From assembly GCF_000177675.1 (NCBI RefSeq), contig NZ_ADGX01000009.1, positions 1-64,000 of the forward strand: a DNA stretch of 64,000 nt. The letters are read 5' to 3'. The DNA comes from Parafrankia sp. EUN1f. GTDB taxonomy: Bacteria > Actinomycetota > Actinomycetes > Frankiales > Frankiaceae. Each line of letters begins with the position of its first letter. The first letter of the stretch is position 1. A program made the translations under genes and the position numbers. Under the pieces are notes generated by a model, which was not told where the DNA came from, did no database searches, and saw nothing but the letters and a program-made list of their open reading frames with translations. Below, piece by piece: positions 51,255 through 59,552 of this stretch.

Positions 51255-52703
51255 TCAAGGGGCCGCGACGGAGATGGATTTGACGTCGAGGTAGCTCTCG
51301 ATGCCCTCCCGGCCGAGCTCGCGGCCGTAGCCGCTGGCCTTCACGCCCCCGAACGGAGCCGCGGGGTCCATCACATAGCCCTGGTTCACGCCGAAGGTGC
51401 CGGTTCTGACCTGGGCCGCCACCGCGAGCCCCCGCTCGACATCGGCGGTGAAGACCGATCCGGCCAGACCGTACTCGGAGTCGTTGGCGATGCGGACGGC
51501 CTCGTTCTCGTCGTGGTAGGGAATGACAACCACGACCGGGCCGAAGATCTCCTCCTGGGCGATCGTCATCGCGTTGTCGACATCGCTGAAGACGGTCGGG
51601 CGTATGTACCACCCACGGTCGACACCGTCGGGCAGCTCGGTGCCTCCGGTGACGAGCCGGGCGCCCTCCCGTATGCCGGTGTCGATGTACCCACGCACCC
51701 GCTCCTGCTGGCGCCTGGCGACCAGCGGGCCCATCTGTGTCGCGGGGTCGGCCGGGTCGCCGACCCTGATGGCGGACAGGGTCGCCGCGAGCGCGTCGGC
51801 GTGCTCGTCGATGCGGTTCGCGGGCACGACCACGCGGGTGAGGGAGTTGCAGATCTGCCCGGCCATGCCCATGCCCGAGAGTCGGACCGCCAGCGCCACG
51901 GCGGCCGGGTCGGCGTCCGCCAGCGCGATGGCCGCCGACTTGCCGCCGAGCTCCAGGCTGACCTTGGTGAGCTGGGCGGCGCACGCCGCGGCCACCTGCC
52001 GGCCGGCGCCCGAGGAGCCGGTGAACGAGACCTTGTCGATCCCGGGATGGCCGACCAGGTAGGCGCTCACGTCGCGGTCGGCGGGAACGACGTTCAGGAC
52101 GCCCGCGGGCAGGCCGATCTCCTCGACGAGGTCGGCGAAGAAAAGTGCGTCCAGCGACGATTCGGGGGCCGGCTTCAGAATGACCGCGCAGCCCGCGAGC
52201 AGCGCCGGGATCACCTTTGTCACGGTCAGGAACTGGGGCATGTTCCAGGGGACCACCGCGGCCACGACACCGACCGGCTCCCTGCGCAGGATGATGTCCC
52301 GGCCGTACACGCCCGGCCGTTTCTCCTGCCACGGGTAGCCGGCCGCGATGTCGGCGAACGCGTTCATCATCGTGCCCGGCAGGCCGACCTGCGCACGCCT
52401 GGCGAAGGAGATCGGTGCGCCCAGCTCGGCGCAGATGAGCGCGGCCAGTTCGTCACCGCGCTTTCCGTAGAGCGCGGCCAGCCGGCGGATCGCCTCGACC
52501 CGCTCGGCCGGGTCCGTGCGCGGCCAGGGCCCCTCGTCAAAGGCCTGCCGGGCCGCGGCGACGGCGCGGTCGACGTCGGCGACGCTCGCCGCTGCCACCT
52601 GACCGATCGGTTCCTCGGAGTGCGGAGAGATCATCTCGATCCGCCGGTCGGTGCTCGGCGCGACCCATGCGCCGCCGATGAACAGGTGCTGCCGATCCCA
52701 CAT
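51255..52703 (-). CDS. Aldehyde dehydrogenase (NAD+)
   Basis: 482-residue ALDH superfamily enzyme. Motifs: PWNMPQFL (Asn-Met), the cofactor loop KVSFTGSSGAGRQ, general base Glu in LELGGKSA, nucleophile Cys in AGQICNS, EEIFGPVV and PFGGVKASGYGRE. It oxidises an aldehyde to an acid in the cytosol. The ATG at 52703 has GAGGGAGC 4-5 bases upstream; an ATG at 52721 is possible. Divergent from the first Rieske oxygenase gene, with tandem repeats and two operator-like motifs in the gap. Confidence 0.95.
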   Translation of the reverse strand: MWDRQHLFIGGAWVAPSTDRRIEMISPHSEEPIGQVAAASVADVDRAVAAARQAFDEGPWPRTDPAERVEAIRRLAALYGKRGDELAALICAELGAPISFARRAQVGLPGTMMNAFADIAAGYPWQEKRPGVYGRDIILRREPVGVVAAVVPWNMPQFLTVTKVIPALLAGCAVILKPAPESSLDALFFADLVEEIGLPAGVLNVVPADRDVSAYLVGHPGIDKVSFTGSSGAGRQVAAACAAQLTKVSLELGGKSAAIALADADPAAVALAVRLSGMGMAGQICNSLTRVVVPANRIDEHADALAATLSAIRVGDPADPATQMGPLVARRQQERVRGYIDTGIREGARLVTGGTELPDGVDRGWYIRPTVFSDVDNAMTIAQEEIFGPVVVVIPYHDENEAVRIANDSEYGLAGSVFTADVERGLAVAAQVRTGTFGVNQGYVMDPAAPFGGVKASGYGRELGREGIESYLDVKSISVAAP

Positions 52704-52726
52704 GCCTGCTCCCTCGTCCATGCCAA

Positions 52727-52812
52727 CCGCGGGCTCCGCCGATGCCGACCCTGGGCTCCGCCGATGCCGACCGTGGGCTCCGCCGATGCCGACCACAGGC
52801 TCCGCCGATGGG
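52727..52812. repeat. Four tandem ~22-bp repeats upstream of the aldehyde dehydrogenase
   Basis: GGGCTCCGCCGATGCCGACC, with a 2-base variable link, recurs three times in full and once degenerate. It ends 65 bp before the first operator motif and lies in the leader of the aldehyde dehydrogenase transcript. It is not part of either flanking protein. Confidence 0.85.
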
Positions 52813-52877
52813 GTGCTGTGGGCGCCAACGCCGCCTGCCGCGGGCTCCGCCGGACCTTGCGGTCCGGAGGGTCCTCA

Positions 52878-52897
52878 TGTTAGTCACTTGTAGAACA
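52878..52897. promoter_or_regulatory. 20-bp TetR-operator-like motif, site 1
   Basis: TGTTAGTCACTTGTAGAACA. It shares GTTAGTC and GAACA at fixed distance with two other sites (52901, 56278). The ends TGTT and AACA are inverted. It lies in the divergent promoter region between the aldehyde dehydrogenase and Rieske oxygenase genes. Confidence 0.75.
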
Positions 52898-52900
52898 GAA

Positions 52901-52920
52901 AGTTAGTCGAGTGTTGAACA
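52901..52920. promoter_or_regulatory. 20-bp TetR-operator-like motif, site 2
   Basis: AGTTAGTCGAGTGTTGAACA, 23 bp from site 1 start to start, so on nearly the same DNA face. It lies 44 bp before the Rieske oxygenase start codon. Confidence 0.75.
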
Positions 52921-52963
52921 TGCCGATCTGGTGATCTCCACGGATGCGAACGGAGGGCTAGCC

Positions 52964-54253
52964 ATGGCGCATGCCGGCAAGCCGGCGGAGGCCAGCTGGA
53001 CCGGGCGTTACCCGGACCTGGGCACCGGGCTCGTGTCGTATGAGGACTCGATCTCCCCGGAGTTCTACGAGCTCGAACGCGAGGCGATCTTCAAGCGGGC
53101 CTGGCTGAACGTCGGCCGGGTCGAGCAGCTGCCCCGCAAAGGAAGCTTCTTCACCAAGAACCTGGACGTCGCGAAGACGGCCGTGATCATCGCGCGCGAC
53201 ATGGACGGCCGGGTTCGGGCCTTCCACAACGTCTGCCGGCACCGGGGGAACAAGCTGGTGTGGGAGAACACCCCGAAGCACGAGACGAGCGGTGTATGTC
53301 GCCAGTTCATGTGCCGGTACCACGGCTGGCGCTACGGGCTCGACGGGCAGCTGAAGTTCGTCCTCCAGGAGGAGGAGTTCTTCGACTTCGACAAGGCCGA
53401 CTTCCCGCTGGTGTCCGTCCACTGCGAGGTCTGGGAAGGCTTCATCTTCATCAACCTGGCGGACGAGCCCAGCCAGACGCTGCCCGAGTTTCTCGGGCCG
53501 ATGGTGCGTGGGCTCGAAGGCTATCCGTTCCATCTCGTCACCGAGCGGTACGCGTACAAGGCTGATCTCCTCAGCAACTGGAAGATCTACCTGGACGCGT
53601 TCCAGGAGTACTACCACGCCTCCGTCCTGCACTCGCAGCAGCAGGTCCCGAGCCTGCGAAGCTTCGAGTCCGGTTTCAAGGCCCCGTATTACCAGACCGA
53701 CGGGCCGCACCGGCTGGTGAGCACCGGTGGCTGGAAGGGCGTGCCGCGCCATCTGCTGCCGCGCGACCAGATGTACCCGATCGAGCCCAACATCGAGGCC
53801 GGGCTCATGGGGCCCTGGCAGCGCCCGGACATTCCCGAGCTCGACCCGGCGAACCTGCCGGCGGGCCTCAACCCCGGCGGTCTCGACCCCTGGTCGATCT
53901 CGAATTTCCAGATCTTCCCGAACTTCGTGATTCTGGTCTACGAGCGGGGCTGGTACCTCACGTACCAATACTGGCCGACCTCCCACAACACCCATTCGTG
54001 GGAGATGTCGTACTACTTTCCGCAGTCCCAGAATGCCAGCGAGCGGATCCGGCACGAGCTCACCGCCGTCATCTCCAAGGAAGCCGGACTCCAGGATGCC
54101 GGCACCCTCGACGGCACCCAGATGGGCCTGGAATCCCGGGTCATCGACAGGTACCCGCTCTCCGACCAGGAGATCACCGTTCGGCATCTCCACAAGGTCA
54201 CCGAGAACTGGGTGCAGTCCTACCTCCGTGCCGAAAAGGCGGTGCGGGCATGA
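52964..54253 (+). CDS. Rieske aromatic-ring-hydroxylating oxygenase alpha subunit (1)
   Basis: 429-residue oxygenase. Rieske ligands are Cys91, His93, Cys117 and His120 (spacing CxH-X23-CxxH, longer than the usual 15-17). The mononuclear iron site has His218 and His223 in DAFQEYYHASVLH, with a late Asp probably in LDPWSISNF. The protein starts at the ATG at 52964, preceded by GGAGGG. It lacks a neighbouring classical beta subunit; a 115-residue protein overlaps it instead. It hydroxylates a ring or related substrate using electrons from a ferredoxin, probably the one at 56299. Confidence 0.94.
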   Translation: MAHAGKPAEASWTGRYPDLGTGLVSYEDSISPEFYELEREAIFKRAWLNVGRVEQLPRKGSFFTKNLDVAKTAVIIARDMDGRVRAFHNVCRHRGNKLVWENTPKHETSGVCRQFMCRYHGWRYGLDGQLKFVLQEEEFFDFDKADFPLVSVHCEVWEGFIFINLADEPSQTLPEFLGPMVRGLEGYPFHLVTERYAYKADLLSNWKIYLDAFQEYYHASVLHSQQQVPSLRSFESGFKAPYYQTDGPHRLVSTGGWKGVPRHLLPRDQMYPIEPNIEAGLMGPWQRPDIPELDPANLPAGLNPGGLDPWSISNFQIFPNFVILVYERGWYLTYQYWPTSHNTHSWEMSYYFPQSQNASERIRHELTAVISKEAGLQDAGTLDGTQMGLESRVIDRYPLSDQEITVRHLHKVTENWVQSYLRAEKAVRA

Positions 54254-54597
54254 GCGACCCGTCGGGCGGGCCGTTGCTCCCGGCGGAGTTCGCCGACCTC
54301 GAGCCCTTCGCGCGACGCTGGTGCCTCGCGACCGAGCCGGCCCGGTACGCCGAGCGGCTCAACAGCACGATGGCCGACATGGAGGCCTTCTACGACGCCG
54401 CGTTCGGGCGGGTACGGGACGCCATGGCCTATCTCGACAGGTTCCCCCTGCAGGAACTTTCCGCAACGCAGGAGAACCTTCTCCACCTGGTCTATTCGCT
54501 CATCATGGTGTCGCTGCCCGTCGAGGTCTGGCACCAGCCCCGGGTCATCGATTCCGGGACCGCCTACTTCGACCGTTACCTGGAGCCCGCACCGTGA
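54250..54597 (+). CDS. Small oxygenase-associated protein (1)
   Basis: 115-residue, helical, soluble protein that begins LLPAEFADLEPFARRWC after a short lead, with PVEVWHQPRVIDSG near the end. I recognise no family. A clear paralog at 59220 also directly follows a Rieske alpha gene with the same ATGA overlap, so it is very probably a partner of the oxygenase. It could be a small subunit or an assembly or regulatory protein. Overlaps the next gene as GTGA. Confidence 0.85.
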   Translation: MSDPSGGPLLPAEFADLEPFARRWCLATEPARYAERLNSTMADMEAFYDAAFGRVRDAMAYLDRFPLQELSATQENLLHLVYSLIMVSLPVEVWHQPRVIDSGTAYFDRYLEPAP

Positions 54598-55438
54598 CGC
54601 CGACCATCATCTGCGAGCCGCTCGCCGCGACGGTCGGCGCCGAGGTCAGCGGGGTCGACGCGGAACAGCTCGGTCAGGACGACGCGGTCGCCGGAGCCGT
54701 CCTGGCGGCACTCGAGCAGTACGGAGTGCTCGTATTCCGCGGTCTGGACCTCGACCCGGAATCCCAGGTCGCCTTCTCCCGGCGCCTCGGCGAGATCGAC
54801 TACGAGCCGGGGCACCACCCCGTCCCCGGGATCTACCGGGTCACCCTCGATGCGTCGAAGAACTCCTCGGCGGACTACCTGAAGGCCACGTTCGAGTGGC
54901 ATATGGACGGCTGCACCCCGCTGCACGGAGAGCCACCGCAGAAGGCGACGGTGCTCAGCGCCAAGGCGGTGGCGGCGACCGGCGGGGAGACCGAGTTCGC
55001 CAGCACCTACGCCGCCTACGACGCGCTCGGTGACGAGGAGAAGGAGGCGTTCGCCGCCCTGCGGGTCGTCCACGCCATGGAGGCCTCCCAACGCCGGGTC
55101 ACCCCCGATCCGACCCCTGAGCAGCTCGCGCGGTGGCGGGCCCGCCCGACGTCGGTCCACCCGCTGGTGTGGAGGCGCCGCACCGGCCGGCGGTCGCTCG
55201 TCATCGGCGTCCAGGCCGGCCACGTCGTCGACATGGATCTCGCCGAGGGCCGGCGGCTGCTGCAGGACCTGCTCGACCGGGCGACGGCGCCCGAACGGGT
55301 CTACCGCCACCGGTGGTCCGTCGGCGACACCGTCATCTGGGACAACACCGGGGTGGTGCACCGGGCGGCGCCCTACGACCCGCGCTCGCCGCGGGAGATG
55401 CTGCGGACGACCGTGTTCGGTGACGAGCCGATCCGTTG

Positions 55439-55439
<1 letters not shown>
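54594..55439 (+). CDS. TauD/TfdA-family Fe(II)/2-oxoglutarate dioxygenase
   Basis: 281-residue oxygenase. Iron ligands are His103-x-Asp105 (WHMDG) and His256 in GVVHRA, with the 2-oxoglutarate Arg in REMLRTTVFG. The start resembles taurine/alpha-ketoglutarate dioxygenases (PLAATVGAEVSGVD). It cleaves or hydroxylates a substrate such as a sulfonate, aryloxyacid or ether. The GTG at 54594 overlaps the upstream stop (GTGA), so it is part of the oxygenase operon. Confidence 0.93.
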
Positions 55440-55492
<53 letters not shown>

Positions 55493-55510
55493 AGCTTGCC
55501 GCCGGGCTGG

Positions 55511-56164
55511 TCAGCCGGCCTGACCTGCGGCGCCCTGACCTGCGACGGCGTGGCCGGCGACGGCGTGGCCGCTCGCCAGGCGGCGCTCTCCCTCCAGGGC
55601 GCGGATCTCACGTTCGATCACGGCGACCATCTCGGCGTGGCCGACGGTGACGTCGAAGTCCTCCTCGATCTGCAGGAATCGGGAGATCGCGGTCATGGCG
55701 AGGATCAGCGACACCGGCGGCCATCGCTCACGGTCCACTCCGTAGTCCTTGAGCACCTCGGTGAGGGCATCGAGCTCCAGCTTGCGGAAGGTACGCGAAT
55801 AGGCCGCTATCTCGGCTCGGATCGCCTTGCGGTGATTGGCCAGTGCGGTGAACTCCATCGTGAGTGCGTTGCTGGAGAAGTCGTGGGTCAGGTCCCAGAG
55901 GGCCCACAGCGGCTGCGGGGACTGCAGGATGAGCCGCAGGCGCGCCAGGCTCCGCTCGGCGCCGCGCCGGAACAGCTCGATGTACAGGCCGTCCATCGTC
56001 CCGAAGTAGTAGTAGACGAGCCCGTTGTTGACACCGGCCTTGCTGGCCAGCCGGCGGGTGGTGACGGCGGCGTAGCCCTCTTCCAGCATCAGGCTCTCGG
56101 TGGCGTCGAGAAGCGCTGTGCGGGTGATCGAGTCCTCGACGGGGCTCCGCCGTGCCGGCGCCAT
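55511..56164 (-). CDS. TetR-family regulator, likely controller of the oxygenase operons
   Basis: 217 residues. The helix-turn-helix is at about 15-62 (ALLDATESLMLEEGYAAVTTRRLASKAGVNNGLVYYYFGTMDGLYIELF). The C-terminal domain is helical, with a short His/Ala/Val/Gly repeat tail (GHAVAGHAVAGQGAAGQ). The ATG at 56164 has GGGAGGAC 4-5 bases upstream. It sits between the two oxygenase operons; operator-like motifs at 52878, 52901 and 56278 flank both, and the last lies between it and the ferredoxin gene. A repressor lifted by a pathway metabolite is the simplest model (inference). Confidence 0.93.
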   Translation of the reverse strand: MAPARRSPVEDSITRTALLDATESLMLEEGYAAVTTRRLASKAGVNNGLVYYYFGTMDGLYIELFRRGAERSLARLRLILQSPQPLWALWDLTHDFSSNALTMEFTALANHRKAIRAEIAAYSRTFRKLELDALTEVLKDYGVDRERWPPVSLILAMTAISRFLQIEEDFDVTVGHAEMVAVIEREIRALEGERRLASGHAVAGHAVAGQGAAGQAG

Positions 56165-56277
56165 GAACGTCCTCCCGCAGGTCGGCGGTGCTGCAGCTGC
56201 ACTCAGCTGCCCTCAACTGCACTCCCAGTGTTACGCCGCCGGCACCGGTGGGCTGCTCGCACATCCGGCCATCGTGA

Positions 56278-56297
56278 TGTTAGTCATATGGAGAACA
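56278..56297. promoter_or_regulatory. 20-bp TetR-operator-like motif, site 3
   Basis: TGTTAGTCATATGGAGAACA, 14 of 20 positions identical in all three sites. It overlaps the GGAG ribosome site of the ferredoxin gene and ends two bases before its start. A bound repressor would block both transcription and the leader. Confidence 0.75.
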
Positions 56298-56298
56298 C

Positions 56299-56580
56299 GT
56301 GTCAGATGACGTCGAGGTGACCATCAGGCTCGGCGGCAGGACGATCACGACCGCCTACCACCGGGGCTCCACGCTGCTGCAGACTGCGCGGTCCGCGGGC
56401 CTGCGGCCCCCCTCGTCGTGTGAGACGGGAAGCTGCGCCACCTGCATGGCCCAGATCGTGCGGGGGCGGGCCGAGATGCGCAACAACGACGCGCTGACCC
56501 TCGACGAGGTCGCCGAGGGCTGGGTGCTCACCTGCCAGGCCGAACCCGCCACCCCGACCGTCGAAGTGGTCTACGAGTGA
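56299..56580 (+). CDS. 2Fe-2S plant-type ferredoxin
   Basis: 93-residue electron carrier. Cluster ligands are Cys41, Cys46, Cys49 (CETGSCATC) and Cys79 (LTCQ). The pattern is of the adrenodoxin/plant-type fold, not Rieske. It probably feeds electrons to the two Rieske oxygenases; no reductase gene is present in the window. The GTG start has GGAG 5 bases upstream, embedded in operator site 3. Its stop overlaps or abuts the next gene. Confidence 0.93.
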   Translation: MSDDVEVTIRLGGRTITTAYHRGSTLLQTARSAGLRPPSSCETGSCATCMAQIVRGRAEMRNNDALTLDEVAEGWVLTCQAEPATPTVEVVYE

Positions 56581-56594
56581 GGAGGCAGACAGGT

Positions 56595-57359
56595 ATGTCA
56601 GGTACCAGGCCGCGGAGGTCCCGGGTGGCGGTGGTCACCGGCGGGGCGTCGGGCATCGGCGAGGCCACCTGCCACCAGCTGGCCGAACGAGGTCACCGCG
56701 TCGCCGTGCTCGACCTCGACCGCGAGACGGCGGACCGGGTGGCCAAACAGGTGCGGGCCGCCGGCGGGCAGGCCATCGGCCTCGCCGCGGATGTCACCGA
56801 CCGGCCCGCCCTCGACGCAGCCTTCGCCGAGATCCGTTCGACGCTGGGGCCGACGGAGATCCTGGTGACCAGCGCGGGCCTCGTCGCGTTCGACCCGTTC
56901 GAGCAGATCACGCTCGACCAGTGGAACCACGTCCTCGACGTGAACCTCACCGGCACGTTCCACAGCTGCCAGGCGGCGATCCCCGACATGGTCACGGCGC
57001 GCTGGGGCCGCATCGTCACGATCGCCTCGTCGAGCGCCCAGCGCGGTTCGCCGAACATGGCGCACTACGCCGCGGCCAAGGGCGGTGTGATCGTCCTGAC
57101 CAAGTCGCTGGCCCGTGCGTACGCCTCGCACGGAATCACCGTCAACAGCATCCCGCCGTCGGGCATCGAGACGCCGATGCAGCACCAGTCGCAGGCCGAG
57201 GGGAACCTCCCGGCCAATGAGGTGATGGCCGCGACCATCCCGCTCGGTCACCTCGGGACTCCCGACGACATCGCCGCGGCAGCCGTGTTCCTCGCCTCCG
57301 AAGAGGCCGGTTTCATCACCGGGCAGGTCCTCGGGGTCAACGGCGGGTCCGTGCTTTGA
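56595..57359 (+). CDS. Short-chain dehydrogenase/reductase
   Basis: 254 residues, classical SDR: TGGASGIGEA, a variant of NNAG read as TSAG, catalytic Ser in IASSSAQ, YAAAK with Tyr/Lys, and GQVLGVNGGSVL at the end. The ATG at 56595 has GGAGG 9 bases upstream; an in-frame GTG at 56577 overlapping the ferredoxin stop is the alternative. It probably oxidises the hydroxylated product of the oxygenases. Stop overlaps the next start (TTGA). Confidence 0.93.
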   Translation: MSGTRPRRSRVAVVTGGASGIGEATCHQLAERGHRVAVLDLDRETADRVAKQVRAAGGQAIGLAADVTDRPALDAAFAEIRSTLGPTEILVTSAGLVAFDPFEQITLDQWNHVLDVNLTGTFHSCQAAIPDMVTARWGRIVTIASSSAQRGSPNMAHYAAAKGGVIVLTKSLARAYASHGITVNSIPPSGIETPMQHQSQAEGNLPANEVMAATIPLGHLGTPDDIAAAAVFLASEEAGFITGQVLGVNGGSVL

Positions 57360-57937
57360 ACCGCTCCGCCACGCCCCGGCTGGGCCCGCTGCCGGTCGCG
57401 CAATGGTCCGAACAGGACCGCGAGACGCTGCGTGGCAGTTTCGCCCGCGCCGATCGCTACCTCTCCGGTGACGCCGAAGCGCCACCGATGCCACCCATCC
57501 TCGGCCTTCTCGCCCGGCACTCGCGGGTGGGTGGGCCCTGGCTCGCCTTCAACGGCCGCCTGCTCGACGCCGGGACGCTCGACCCGCGCGACCGGGAGCT
57601 GCTGATTCTGCGGGTCGCCTCCCGGACGGGTTGCCGCTACCTGTGGGTGGAACATGTCGGCCTCGCCCGCTCCGTAGGGCTGACGCGGGAGCGAATCGCC
57701 GCCGTCACCGAGGGCCCCGAGGCCGCCGGGTGGGACGAGCGGGACCGTGACCTGCTGCGCGCCACCGATCAGCTCGTTGCCGACCATGCCCTCGACGACG
57801 CTCTCTGGGCGCGACTGGCCTCGTATCTCGACGAGCGACAGCTCCTTGAGATGATCTTCGTGGTCGGAAGCTACACGTGCCTCGCCATGGTGCTGAACAG
57901 CGTTGGGCTGGAACCGGCGACCAAGCCCGTTCCCTGA
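57356..57937 (+). CDS. Carboxymuconolactone-decarboxylase-like protein
   Basis: 193-residue helical protein of the CMD/AhpD-like superfamily. The motif region is RDRELLILRVASRTGCRYLWVEHVGLARSVGL, with one Cys rather than the CxxC of AhpD. It is therefore more like the decarboxylase or a gamma-lactone-type member than a thiol peroxidase. Roles in aromatic catabolism are known for the family. The TTG start overlaps the SDR stop. Confidence 0.9.
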   Translation: MNRSATPRLGPLPVAQWSEQDRETLRGSFARADRYLSGDAEAPPMPPILGLLARHSRVGGPWLAFNGRLLDAGTLDPRDRELLILRVASRTGCRYLWVEHVGLARSVGLTRERIAAVTEGPEAAGWDERDRDLLRATDQLVADHALDDALWARLASYLDERQLLEMIFVVGSYTCLAMVLNSVGLEPATKPVP

Positions 57938-57963
57938 CACCGATCCTTCGAAGGAGGCGGCCC

Positions 57964-59223
57964 ATGCCACGTTTCCCGAAACCACCGGAAGGCAGCTGGA
58001 CCCAGCATTACCCGGAGCTTGGAACGGCCCCGGTGTCCTACGAGGACTCGACCTCACCCGAGTACTACCAGCGCGAGAAGAAGGCCGTCTTCAAGCGTGC
58101 GTGGCTGCATGTCGGCCGGGTGGAACAGCTGCCCCGCGTCGGCAGCTACTTCACCAAGGACATCCGTGCCGCCAACGCGTCGATCGTCGTCGTCCGCGAC
58201 CGGGCGGGGCAGGTCCGCGCGTTCCACAACGTCTGCCGCCACCGTGGTAACAAGCTCGCCTGGACGGAGGACCCGAAGCTCGACAGCCAGGGCATCTGCC
58301 GGCAGTTCACCTGCAAGTACCACGGCTGGCGCTACGACCTCGACGGTGCGCTGAAGTTCATCCAGCAGGAGGGGGAGTTCTTCGACGTCGACAAGAGCAG
58401 GTACGGCCTGGCGCCGGTGCACTGCGACGTATGGGCCGGGTTCGTCTTCGTGAACTTCGCCCCGGAGCCGGAGCAGTCACTGCGCGAGTTCCTCGGCCCG
58501 ATGGTGACGGCGCTGGAAGGCTATCCCTTCGACAAGCTCACGGCCCGCTTCGGGTACAGCACGACGATCCAGTCGAACTGGAAGCTGTACATGGACGCGT
58601 TCGCCGAGTTCTACCACGCGCCGATCCTGCACGCGAAGCAGTCGCCGGAGAAGTATTCGGCGGCCGCCGCGCAGGCCGGCTTCGAGGCGCCGCACTACCA
58701 GCTCGACGGGCCGCACCGGTTGGTGAGCACCTCCGGCGTCCGTTTCTGGGAGATGGACGCGGACCTGCTCAAGCCGATGGAGATCATCACTCGCAGTGGG
58801 CTGTTCGGCCCGTGGGAGAAGGCCGAGCTGGGGGAGATGCCACCCGGGCTCAACCCGGCCGGGTGCGACCCGTGGGGGCTGGACTCGTTCCAGCTGTTCC
58901 CGAACTTCGTGATCCTGATCTGGAGCCAGGGCTGGTACATCACCTACCAGTACTGGCCGACGGCGTACAACACCCATGTCTTCGAGGGCAGCGCGTACTT
59001 CCCGCCGGCCACGAACATCAGGGAGCGGGTCGCGCAGGAGATGGCGGCGGTGACGTTCAAGGAGTTCGCGCTGCAGGACTCCAACACGCTCGAGGCCACC
59101 CAGATGATGCTCGAGAACGACTACGTCAACGAGTTCCATCTCAATGACCAGGAAATACTCTGCCGACACCTGCACAAGGTCGTCCGTGACTGGGTCGCGG
59201 ACTTCGAGGGGGCCCGCCGATGA
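57964..59223 (+). CDS. Rieske aromatic-ring-hydroxylating oxygenase alpha subunit (2)
   Basis: 419-residue paralog of the protein at 52964. It keeps the same Rieske ligands (Cys91, His93, Cys117, His120) and the iron ligands His218 and His223 in DAFAEFYHAPILH. The N-terminus (GSWTQHYPELGTAPVSYEDSTSPEYY) matches the first copy. The ATG at 57964 has AAGGAGG 6-7 bases upstream. The two copies are diverged enough to have different substrates or successive steps. The stop overlaps the small partner gene as ATGA. Confidence 0.94.
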   Translation: MPRFPKPPEGSWTQHYPELGTAPVSYEDSTSPEYYQREKKAVFKRAWLHVGRVEQLPRVGSYFTKDIRAANASIVVVRDRAGQVRAFHNVCRHRGNKLAWTEDPKLDSQGICRQFTCKYHGWRYDLDGALKFIQQEGEFFDVDKSRYGLAPVHCDVWAGFVFVNFAPEPEQSLREFLGPMVTALEGYPFDKLTARFGYSTTIQSNWKLYMDAFAEFYHAPILHAKQSPEKYSAAAAQAGFEAPHYQLDGPHRLVSTSGVRFWEMDADLLKPMEIITRSGLFGPWEKAELGEMPPGLNPAGCDPWGLDSFQLFPNFVILIWSQGWYITYQYWPTAYNTHVFEGSAYFPPATNIRERVAQEMAAVTFKEFALQDSNTLEATQMMLENDYVNEFHLNDQEILCRHLHKVVRDWVADFEGARR

Positions 59224-59552
59224 CCACGCTGCTGCCGGCGGAGTTCGCCGACCTCGAACCCTTCGCCGCGAAATGGTGCCTGCCGACCGAACATGAGCGG
59301 TACCACACCCGGCTGGCCTCGACCATGGACGAGATGCAGGCGCTGTACGACGCCGCGAAACCTCGGGTCACCGACGCCATGGTGTACCTGGAGAAGCTCC
59401 CGTTCGACGCGTTACCCGAGGACGCGGTGAACCTCCTGCACCTGCTGTACTCCACGATCGAGGTGTCGTTCCCGGTCGAGGTGTGGCGCCAGCCCCGGGT
59501 CCCCGACACCGGATCGGCGTCCTTCGACTGCTTCATCGAGCCAGTGCCCTGA
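59220..59552 (+). CDS. Small oxygenase-associated protein (2)
   Basis: 110-residue paralog of the protein at 54250: LLPAEFADLEPFAAKWC, STMDEMQALYDAA, LLHLLYSTIEVSFPVEVWRQPRVPD. The conserved pieces span the whole length, which argues for a defined fold. Always placed directly after a Rieske alpha subunit in this window. Function unknown. Its TGA overlaps the next ATG (TGATG). Confidence 0.85.
   Translation: MTTLLPAEFADLEPFAAKWCLPTEHERYHTRLASTMDEMQALYDAAKPRVTDAMVYLEKLPFDALPEDAVNLLHLLYSTIEVSFPVEVWRQPRVPDTGSASFDCFIEPVP

Noticed and set aside
52727-52812. CRISPR array
   Set aside because: The 22-bp units are directly tandem with no unique spacers and no cas genes are present.
57356-57937. AhpD-type alkylhydroperoxidase
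   Set aside because: The CxxC thiol pair is absent; only one Cys is in the motif, so a decarboxylase-like member is more likely.
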